A stretch of DNA of 64,000 nt from Dolomedes plantarius (taxonomy: Eukaryota; Arthropoda; Arachnida; Araneae; Dolomedidae), in assembly GCA_907164885.2 (NCBI GenBank), contig OU015497.1, positions 69,020,429 through 69,084,428 of the forward strand, written 5' to 3'. The notes below the pieces were generated by a model. The model was not told where the DNA came from, made no database searches, and worked only from the letters and a program-made list of their open reading frames with translations. The translations under genes and the position numbers were made by a program. Positions 54,381 to 64,000 of this stretch are shown in pieces. The number at the start of each line of letters is the position of its first letter. The first letter of the stretch is position 1.

Positions 54381-55596
54381 AAATCAGAGGATATATGCAT
54401 AATTTTATTTATTTTGCGTCAACTGTAACAAAGCAATATAAAAATTTAAAACAAAATTTCTGAGTTAAAACTCGAAATGAAAAAGTTAAGCTACGTACAG
54501 AATTGGACACAAAGTATCAGATCTGGATAAAATTAATTCATTTTAGTTCCGTTGTAAAAAATTAATGAGTTGCAAGACAATTAATCAAAATTTGACTCTG
54601 AAGGTTGTCCTATATGGCATTCGAACTGTTAGAATCCAGTTTCGAAATAATCTTTTTCCATGTTTTACCGGGTTAAATTCTCAGTGAATAATATATTTCC
54701 TTAACTAAAAATATCCGATAGGAATATAATAACTCATTATTAATGTATAGAGGAAAGTTTCACAGCAATTTATCTTTTTCTGTTTTATTATGGCGGTCTG
54801 CCAGTCATTCTGACTACTCGTAAAATGCACTTATCTCTATTACATTCGATATATTATTTAATATATGAGCAAACACAGAGGGTTTGAAAGTCATTTGAGA
54901 TAGATTTGGTGCTAGAATTTTGTTTTTAAATTTATTACAATTAATGTTTAATATTGTAGCATGTATTTTACATAGAACTTGCGGTGATTTGAAATCACTT
55001 TATGTATTTTCTCTATTTACTCTCAAATTTTATGGTTGCTTGCTTTTATAACAGTTCCATTCTCTTTGAATTCAACTGCGACCTTATATTTGTGGTATAC
55101 GAAACCCCGGGAATATTTTTTTAAAGATTTTTTTAGACATATTTTCTTTGTGATTTTTGAAGTGTTATTCACAAGCGAACCTAAACGACGATACGTTGGA
55201 AACGAGACTTGAAAGACCAGTTTACTAGTTTCCAGTGTTCGGGAGCTCAGGGACGGTGTTTCCAATCCCAAATGTGACGCAGAGCTGTGTGTCATGAGGA
55301 AAGCAAAGGCAATCGGGTTTGGGCGTCAGCTATTAAAATCCATGCCGTACAGTGGATGGTTGTAAATTAATCACCTTGATGTTAGAAGAGGTATCATTGG
55401 ATCGCAACGTTATTTGAGGCAATGTTGCACCTTTCTCTTCAACTGACTCTCGACACATGGCGACGGTCATGATCACGCAGTCTCTTCGACGTTTTGTCGG
55501 AATTCATGTCTTCAATATACACCCTTTAAATTGTCAAAATATTACTAATTTATTAATATCTTGTTACCATTATCACCTGCTGTGCTCACTGCACAA
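54381..55596. other. AT-rich DNA without a recognised gene
   Basis: A GC-richer stretch at about 55180-55340 might be an old SINE, but no pol III boxes were found. The 8-bp target duplication CTGCACAA of the next element is at 55589-55596. Confidence 0.45.
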
Positions 55597-58119
55597 TAGG
55601 GTGGAGTGAAAATACTTTTTCTTGAAATTCCCTTTGCCTGACTCATTATTTGGTCTGAACTGGCTGCAACAAATTTTCTCCAAATTTCAGCCCAAAATGT
55701 TGCCTTCTTGATGTTCCACACCTCAAGTGAATATATTATTGCCTTTTTTTAAGGTTTTTAATGCATTTTTATCAAAATATTACTAATTTATTAATTGAAT
55801 AATTAATGTATTTGCAAATTAATATTAGTAAGTACAAAAAAAAATTAATGCTAGTAAGTACGTATTTGTAAGTACAAAAATATAAAAACTAATACCCAAA
55901 TCTCGAAAGGGGGCTGACAAGAATAGGAAAGATTTTTTTGACCAAGCAAACAGCACTTTGTTTGACATTTTTGTATACAAATGTTTTAAATTACGAACAA
56001 TGCAAGTGTTCCGGAAAAGTTCCAAGTATGGAACGAAACTTTTCAGCAGACCAACGGCATCAGAGAAACGGCAATAGGATCAATTGACATTTCTGCAACT
56101 CAAAAATTGGAGTGTGTAAGAGAAAGGCATTGTAGAAGGGAAAATCAGGAAGCTAAAGCAAAGGAATTGAAAGATAATGCTTCTTCATCTAAAAAATTAC
56201 AGATTTAGAAGCAACCGTCTTAGTATGTGATTCAGAATTGGAAGATATCTCTAAAGATGAATGACGATTACATTAGTCATGAAGCCAAATGTAGAAAAAC
56301 AACTGACGGTGAAACTCCCTCAACCTCCAAGCCAGGCCAAATGAGGATATCACTGCCAAATCTAGCCGTTGCTTGTGATAGAGCGGGAGTATCGGGTAGG
56401 TCAGCTGCTATCATTGCATCCCCTGTTTTTCGTGATATAGGGATTGTATCCATAGATACTCCATCTAAAGGTACTCACAGGAGTAAGCTGAGGAGAGAAC
56501 GTCGTAAGCTACGATCACAGATTAATTCTACACGAGTAACACAGTCTTTGTACGCCATCTACTTCGATGGAAGAAAGGACAAACTATAGTGCAAGAAAAG
56601 AAGGGAAGTTCTTTAAATAAGACTATAGCTGTGGAAGAGCATATTGTTTGTTTGTCATAACCTGGTTATGTTTATATGGGACATGTGACTCCAGATTCTG
56701 GGTCTAGTGCGAATATTACAAGAAGCATCATCACCTTCTTTACACAGAAATAGATTACATTTTCGGAACTGGTTGCAGTTGGTGTGATGGGACGAATGTC
56801 AACGTTGGGAATAAAAATGGCGCAGTTAGACGGTTTGAAATCTTTGTTGGCGATAAGTTTCACTGGTTTGTATGCTTATTGCATACTAATGAACTACCTC
56901 TTCGCCACCTTTTCTAGAAGATTGACGGAAAGACATCTGGGCCACACCAGTTTACCATAAAAATAGGAAAATATCTGCAAACCTGTGAAACCCTTGCTGT
57001 GACAAGTTTTGTTTCCATTCAGTTGCTCTGCCTGAAATTCTAGGACAGTATGCTTGGGGGAGTGCCTTCAAGATTTAGCAAACAGAAGTCCCGGAACGAT
57101 GTCTCATTCAAGATGGCTCTTTACAGCCAATAGAAATATGCGCCTATATGTGTCGACTGCCGAACCAACGGAACACTTGAAGTTCCTAGTAGAATATGTC
57201 ATGAAAGTTTACGTGCCAAACTGGTTTGAAATAAAGAAAATCCCAAGAGCTACTCATGGAGCACGTCACCTGCACAGAATGATAAAAAAAGCTCATTCTT
57301 GCCAGAAGATTCTAAATCAATCGTTCACAAAGTTAATCAGAGGAACTCTTATTTTGCTCACTCTGAAAACATAATGTTGGCAATGCTGTTAGATGAACGA
57401 TCACATATTCGAGAACATGGCCTCAGAAAAACACTGAAAGCAAGAAAAAACTGATTGGAAGTGGAAAATACGACAATTTGATCTTCCAAATTTAAATTTC
57501 GAAGCAGAGGAATATTTTGAGATGATTAACTGGGACAATCCTTTGGAACCACCAGCTACCATGAACCTCAGTGACGAAGACATAGCAAGTATGATCAGAA
57601 ACGGTTCACAATTTGAAATAGAGAAGCTCCTTTGCCATTCTGAAGCAGTAGAGAGGCATGTGCGACTGGTAACACAAGCATCATTGGTAATATGTGGAGG
57701 AGAAGCCAGGGATGGATACATTCGCAGTGGAATCAAGTCACGAAAGGAACTTCCAAAGTTTGACACCAAAGGTAATTATTTTGGTCCTCATGTAAAATCC
57801 AAAATTGAAGAATGATTCCTGTAAATTCCAGGTTAGTAATATTTTTTTGAACCGACAATGTTTCCCTGTTTCTTTTTATAATTAGAAACTGTTTTTGAGT
57901 CAGAAAATAAAGGTATTGTAAACATTAAAATTAGACAAAAGAAATTGTTTTTTTTACTTTTGACGTTAATATTCCTTTCTTTGACCACCTTTGTGGAACC
58001 TGAAGACGAGGAGTAATTGCGCTGGAATTTTTTTGTAGTGTCTTTTTTGCCAAACAACACCATTTGTTGAGTCAGGAAATATCAAAATAAAAAAAAATTA
58101 CCTTTTTCACTCCACCCTA
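55597..58119 (+). mobile_element. hAT-like DNA transposon, 2.5 kb, with 8-bp target duplication
   Basis: The left end TAGGGTGGAGTGAAAA and the right end, its inverted copy, are flanked by an exact CTGCACAA duplication (55589-55596 and 58120-58127). A CCTGACTCA word also recurs inverted about 50 bp inside each end. The 8-bp duplication and a terminus fitting the loose YARNG pattern of hAT elements favour that group. Confidence 0.88.
56200..57815 (+). pseudogene. Degenerate transposase-like protein of the hAT-like element
   Basis: Fragments in order on the plus strand include SLYAIYFDGRKDKL (near 56545) and a CDGTNVNVGNKNGA segment (near 56785). Then come FHWFVCLLHTNELPLRHLF (near 56860), a SHSRWLFTANRNMRLYVST part (57114-57170), LVEYVMKVYVPNWFEIK, and a C-terminal part ending at 57815. 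This matches a multi-copy arthropod protein family that I recognise but cannot name with confidence. The Asp residues in YFDGRKD and CDGT are plausible catalytic positions of an RNase H fold. Frameshifts and stops near 56590, 56790, 56920 and 57375 make it non-functional. Confidence 0.7.
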
Positions 58120-58127
58120 CTGCACAA

Positions 58128-58253
58128 TGAGCTCTTTAAGTTTCTAGAGTTTTATATCGTTATAATTGTATATACACTGCTTTTGGACGAAACCAACCAT
58201 TGACGAGAAATGGTGGGTATCTCGAAAAGGACCTATTATTCCTGTTCGTCAGG

Positions 58254-58254
<1 letters not shown>
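58128..58254. other. Unique sequence between the hAT-like element and a (TA)n array
   Basis: No recognised feature; CACTGCTTTTGGACGAAACC near 58176 has a slight resemblance to a transposon end. Confidence 0.3.

Positions 58255-58310
<56 letters not shown>
58255..58310. repeat. (TA)n microsatellite
   Basis: About 55 bp of TA repeats. Confidence 0.97.
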
Positions 58311-58314
<4 letters not shown>

Positions 58315-61300
58315 TTGCTTCTAATTGTTGCACATTAAAAGGAAAATCTAAATTAGAAAGAGGCATGAAAAAAGTAAAGAATGTGAAGTTTAAACACGCT
58401 TATGACGAATATTGTGGAAATATGCTTTCATATATGCAGCTATTTAGATACACAGTGGTTAGATGAATTTATTCAATTTTAATCACGGTATTCATTTAGA
58501 TATCGAAAATAAATAACTGTAAATACATTGCAGCCGTAGAAGTTGGGAATCAAATTACTTTATTATACCAATATAATAGTTCAGTGAAGTAAATTTTGCC
58601 TATTACATCCCAGGTAATCGTATTGTGGTTATAGATAAAGGGACTTTTGAACCAAGTCTGAAATAAATTTGTCTGGGGAATAAAAGAAGGAACTAGGTGG
58701 ATAAAGCTCCGATAATGAGCCTGAATAATTTAATTATGAACTTTATTTATGGTGGATGGCATTGTTTTGCGAACATTTTCGGACTTCATACACTGAATTA
58801 AGTGTACTTATTTTATGAAAACACTTGATATTTGCAACTACATTGGGAATTAGGAAGAGGCAATAGGGGAGCATCCTTGTCGAAGACGAAATTTGAACCT
58901 GATCTCTTGAATTGGTAGCGTCTAAATAAAGAATTATCCAATGCGACGGAATTAAAATTTTCTTCAGTTTGAGAAACCTTCAAAATCTTATGAAGATAAT
59001 GTTCTTTTAAAAATAATTGAGGTTATTTTTTAAATAATAGGAGATGTTTCAACTATCCATGTAAAATAACAATGAAATGCCCATAAAGAGATTACATGGC
59101 GTACATCTGATAAATATAGTATGTATATATTTAAGTTCCTAAGCCGATTATTTTGTCAGTCCATGAGAGAAAATTATTGCATCAATTTTTTTGGTCTTAA
59201 GCGAAAGGTTTTAATCTATAAATGTGTCAAATTTTTTTTACCGAAATTTCTATTTTATAGTGATAATTTGCAATTTTAAAAAATTGCTTTTCAAAGCTAT
59301 TTTTAATTTTAATTATGTGTGTGAGATATAGAATGAAACGTGACGGCAAGTTTTTATTTAGCGTTGTGGAGTAACCCTATATATTTTTATTAGGTTCAAT
59401 TGTAATTTTTTAAAGTGAATTTTGCTATTCTTAATATTACCTTCAACATTTGGAAATGATGTGTTGAGTATAGTTTGCGTATTACTACATTTATTTACTA
59501 TCCAGTCGTCACATTTAGACGGGTACCAACTAGTCTAAATAAGTTTCCAAATTTTGTAAAATCAGTGTTTCTAACGGAATCTATTTAACACGTGGTATTT
59601 CTCTTCTACAAAATACTGCAGACACAAGACAACTCAAATTCACTTCTTTGTTGGTCACGTTTTCTTATAATATGGCATTTTGCAGTCTTAAATTTTTCAC
59701 CTAACGTTATTTCAAGAGACGCATATCTAGTTCATTAACCTCTGTGTCGTATTGCTGAAACAAAATCTGAAACAAAATTGATAACTGTCGACTTTCAGTT
59801 ATCCATATAACTGCCTGTTTTCTAACTCTTTTTACAACAGGAGCAAAACGGGCAAATTCTAGTTTCGTAGGACAACGGGTCTGAATACTCTGAAGAAGTG
59901 TTTCAGGTGTCCAGAGTAATTGATTCACACAATATTCTTATATCCAATGGGAAAATGCTCGGCACTATAAATGGTTGTTAGTTTATAATTAGGTAACATA
60001 TCTACCACAAAGTGATACCAATTTGTATAGCAGATGTTGATGCGTCCGAAAAATGCAATTTTATGTTTTAAGTTGATATGTCACACTTAAAATTGGTTCT
60101 TTAATGTGGCAAAAGCTGATAGTGGAATTATGAAATAATGCTGAGTTATTCGTATTAGCAAATGCTGTTATGTATAAAAGAGGTAATACGTGGATCCTAA
60201 TTGACAATTTTCATTGAAGACCAGCCATATGCTTGAGGTTGAATATGAGTATTAACTAAAGAATACTTGGACTGAAAACTTAACTGAGCGAATTTATATT
60301 TTACAACAAACGTTATATTTTTAATTTCCTGTAAACATGAAAAATGTCATATCAACATGTGCAATAATGCCACAGATATATTTAACTTTTTCCTGTTTTT
60401 ATTTGATCTCCAAGATGCTACAACCTCTCTCAGAAAAACATTCTTGTTGATAAAATTTCGATTTGACTGTGTTTTTCAGTTATTAATATGTGTGATGCAA
60501 CAAATTTGAGATCTGTTTAAAAACCATTTGAGAACCCACCTCGAAAAAAATAACTTGCATTGTAGATTTGAATAGCACATATCTGTAACGAATTACATTT
60601 TTTAACAAAATATAATTTTGCTTACTTTGGAAGCATGCAGTCAAGTTTATTTTCAACATTAATCTATAATATGTCTTTACGATGAAAAATATAACACTGA
60701 TAATTATTTTTTTATCATCAGATTTCATATGTCTTTTTTGTTTTAGACGAAAATTGGTGTATTTATTTTGCGTAGGTGTTGGCAGTCATCTAGGCGTCAG
60801 TTCCATACTGATCGTTTTTCGCATGAATGGAGGATAATTAAGAATTTTACAGTGTATAAAAAGACTAAATATTAACTTATCAAAGATTATAAATCAACAA
60901 ACATCTTAGAATTTTAAAGAGAAATTGATTTAATATGAATGAAGATCTTAAGCAAACGATAAATAAAAACTAGTTACATGCCTATTTTAGAAAATATTTG
61001 ATAAAAAATATGTTCCTGGAAATTCATTTATGAAATAAGTATTATTTTTTTCATATTCATCGTTCATTCTAAAGATATTAGGCAGAATGTAGACATTAAA
61101 AAGTGCACTATTTTTAGCGATTTTGATGAGAATTTGCTTTGAATTTGAAACAGTTTCATAATATTTTTTATTCTATGCAGTTATTCGAATTATTCTAACA
61201 CTAATTACTAAAATTATGAAAGCAATAACAAAAATGTTTTTAGATGCTCCTTACTCAATGAAAAAAACAATAATTTTGAAATACATACTTTTGTATCGAA

Positions 61301-61433
61301 ACTAATATTTGTTATGTGTTCTAGACTAACATTCTTTACATTCATTGCAAAAAAGAATTCATAAAATATATTTATGATTGCTTTATTGCAATTCATAATA
61401 CAAAAATTTGCTGATGTGTTTTCATAGATTCCA
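58311..61433. other. AT-rich DNA without a recognised gene
   Basis: About 3.1 kb. Open frames up to about 80 codons resemble nothing known and have extreme AT-driven composition. Confidence 0.5.
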
Positions 61434-61775
61434 TAAAATTTATAAACCTTTTAAGTAAAAGGTGGTAGTTATCAAGTGCTATATATCCATTCATTTTAGC
61501 TCTGAAATTCATAAGCAATTCATACCCAAATTACCTTTTAATAATTAAGACATTTCGACCATTCCTTTAATGTTAATTCTGCAATTAGTCTCAGTGTAGT
61601 TCAAAAAGTTTCTTTTTTCATATAACATGAAGAAAAATGTCAAATTTGCTAAAGTACGGTATGAGACTAACATTGAGGTTACTTATATCACACAACTAAG
61701 ATCAGAGCTAAAATGGATGAATATGAAACATTTGATAACTACCACCTTTTACTTAAAAGTCTTATAAATTTTAGA
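61434..61775. mobile_element. Small MITE with ~70-bp inverted ends
   Basis: TAAAATTTATAA...CTTTTAAGTAAAAGGTGGTAGTTATCAA at the left recurs inverted at the right, and the arms remain similar to CATTTTAGCTCTGA, about 70 bp. The whole is about 340 bp with no coding capacity. The target duplication could not be fixed because the ends are simple AT sequence. Confidence 0.82.
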
Positions 61776-63545
61776 GAACCCATGAAACCACATTAGCAAA
61801 TTTATATATTATGAATTACTATAAATCATCCATAAATATTTTTTATGCAAGCCTGTATGTAGAAGTAGAACACTCTAGTGCAGACTAATGACAGTCTGTG
61901 TGGGGAAGTACAGAGTTGTCTCGTAGAAATGTATTCCCTTATTGGAAGTTGGATGAAATGATTGAAAATAAAACCCAAGTTTAAATTTTTATTCAATATT
62001 TGAATTTTTTTCAAGAATCCATCATTTGTGAAGAGATAAAATTTTATAATTGTAATACAAATTATGGGCAATGGAATACAACCTAAAATTATTGTTTTCA
62101 AGCTCAACGACATAGAAGCAAGAGAACTCTCCGGCATATGAACGGAAGTCGACATGCAAATATACCGGAACGCAACTCAACGAGTGAGTCAAAATATTTC
62201 ATTTGTTTAGATCAGTCCTTTTCTTTTGGTTGATGCTTGTATTTGATTTGGCTATTGGTTTACGAATAGGTGTAGAGATAGTTAATAGGAGATATAATTG
62301 GTATTCTACGTTTTGGATAGTTATTGTGTGCTCCCTTGTTTCCTTTGAAAAGTAATCTTTTGAAATTTTATATTAAAGGACGAGAAACTGATTTTGTGTA
62401 TGGCTATGGGTGTTTACGAAAGTTTTATTATGATAAAAGGTATAAATGTACAAATTGTAAATAAATCAAGTTTAATTTAAATTTAATTAGTTCTCTGTTT
62501 TAATTATCATCATTGGTTTTCAGTTTACTTGTTCATTATTGCTAACTACGTCCTGAACTTTGGGTTTTTAACAAATAATTTAAACACAACGCACCCAACT
62601 ACCCCTTTATAAAATAAATAATTAATGTACTACCCCAACTAAATGACGCCCGATTAAATAACGTTGGACTAGCAATACGACAGTCATATTAAAATATAAA
62701 CTGTCAATCTAAAGTTATTGTTTTCAAGCTGGAAATTCTGTTACATAAAGAAAATTTAAGAGTCTGGAATTCTTTTAGTATATTGGTCTGTGAAAAGATA
62801 TGAGAAAAATCTGAATTGGGAAAATATATTCCTTAAAATACCATGAGAAAAAAAAAATAGGCAAACTCAGTTTGTGGATTTTTTTCCAAATAAATACTTG
62901 GTATTACCGATATATTTACAAATATTAAAATTTAAACAGTGTTTCAATTTTAATAATGCATCTTAATGTACATTAGACCTCAGTTAGTACCTATTTAATT
63001 TACATTAGTGCATTTTTCATACTAAAACATAAATATTAATAAGCCCATAAATCCTCAAAATATATCAACTCGTATTTAATCACTTCGACGAGAGAATGCC
63101 AATAAAATCCTGTGTAAAAACAGCCATTAATCGGAATCTGTTCCCAAATTATCCCGTTCGGAGATCTCGGATATCCGATAATAAATCAAGAAATACTTGC
63201 ATTGAACATCAATGACCGAGTATAAATGCATTTGTCACAAATGATTTTTCGTAACAATCAGTTCCTTAATTGTAACGGAGAAATTCTTTATTCTGCACTT
63301 TATTAGTTTTCTTTCCAATAGTAAATTATGATTATCCTCTTTTATACAAAGCAATAGGCGATGCGTAAAGTCGATAGTGATTTCTAATTAAAACTTGTTG
63401 CAATTATTTTCATTTATGAATGTGCACTCATCAGTTGGAACGTGAAAAGCGCAATGAAGTTTTATGTCATAAAAAAAATTTAAAAGGAAAATGTTAGTTT
63501 TATTACGTGCCTTTTAATAAATTTCCACAAAATATTTTAATACCA
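61776..63545. other. AT-rich DNA without a recognised gene
   Basis: I see nothing supported here. Confidence 0.5.
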
Positions 63546-63552
63546 ATCTCAG

Positions 63553-63780
63553 TTCAACCCTTGTGGGTCCCTGGGGTCATATATGACCCCAATGCAATTT
63601 CTGTTTAATATATCTTGTTAATCAACCATTTGATTCTGATTACATTTTGTGACTTTTATTCTTTTAGTTTTTTATATAAAATAATGCTATTATATTGTAT
63701 TTATTTTATTTTATTTTCCCTGAATTTGCACTTTTTACACACGAGACCTTTGGGTCACTGTTGACCCCAGAAATAATATC
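63553..63780 (-). mobile_element. Possible piggyBac-type transposon end
   Basis: CCCTTGTGGGTCCCTGG is followed by an 18-bp perfect palindrome GGGGTCATATATGACCCC at 63574-63591. A related GGGTCACTGTTGACCCC occurs at 63751-63768. Termini with CCCTT-like starts and GGGTCA/TGACCC inverted words are known from piggyBac-like elements. The expected TTAA is TTCAA here. The other end would lie beyond the window. Confidence 0.45.
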
Positions 63781-64000
63781 TTGTTTGCTTACCACTCCCA
63801 TATTCTTATATGCATGTAATGTTCTTATATCCATGTAAGTATATGATTTCGAAAGATAAAAAAATTGAATGGCGTGATACTCCATACGCAAGACCTGGGC
63901 GAACTTCGTCGGTAAATATCATAAATCTAAAACCGGGACCAACATCATATACAACATCAAGAGCAATAGATGTAAAATCTACTTTTCTGTTGTACTTTCC

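Noticed and set aside
57401..57769. Minus-strand frame of 122 codons inside the hAT-like element
   Set aside because: Antisense shadow of the plus-strand transposase-like fragment.

Overview
This is an AT-rich stretch of animal nuclear DNA with no complete host gene that I can recognise. Almost everything interpretable is a transposable element, mostly decayed and often nested, set among long (TA)n microsatellites. The eukaryotic signs are LTR retrotransposons with tRNA-type primer sites, Tc1/mariner, hAT-like and piggyBac relatives, tRNA-derived SINEs, and one putative exon with a good 3' splice site. Several transposon families here are ones I associate with arthropods, and long (TA)n arrays are familiar to me from spider assemblies. 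An arthropod, perhaps an arachnid, is my best guess, but this is inference.

Layout. 1-3150: AT-rich DNA, (TA)n arrays and one GC-richer possible exon (2553-2872, minus). 3067-4140: 3' part of a non-LTR-type reverse-transcriptase element (minus) ending in (TA)n. 4141-11008: a degenerate Ty3/gypsy element on the minus strand, cut off at its RNase H region. It carries a 187-bp hAT-like MITE (4472-4658) and an unusual 3.19-kb DNA transposon with about 560-bp inverted repeats and a TTA target duplication (7215-10400). 12158-12919: MITE with about 186-bp inverted repeats. 13730-14005: SINE. 15221-16626: a second RT element with an open 305-codon frame, again ending in (TA)n. 17160-18143: mariner-related transposase remnant (minus). 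19455-19720 and 22430-24960: degenerate tandem repeats, the second interrupted by about 1.5 kb of other DNA. 25403-25703: SINE. 27888-28170: possible solo LTR beside a tRNA-like sequence. 29391-30387: piggyBac-like pseudogene. 30645-34350: an LTR retrotransposon with gag but no pol. 34549-35960: nearly intact Tc1-like element. 36680-38490: ~175-bp tandem repeat split by a pogo-like remnant. 39110-41930: ~580-bp degenerate tandem repeat. 43399-45381: Tc1-like element followed by a fold-back remnant. 47241-48384: chimera of two Tc1/mariner fragments. 48660-53937: near-complete Ty3/gypsy element with both LTRs. 55597-58119: hAT-like element with an 8-bp target duplication. 58311-64000: mostly featureless AT-rich DNA with a small MITE and a possible piggyBac end.

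No gene set forms a pathway. The most coherent pattern is that most long (TA)n arrays touch the end of a transposable element. The best candidates for something under-described are the 3.19-kb long-TIR transposon, the gag-only LTR element with an acidic-then-basic tail, and the RT elements with (TA)n tails.
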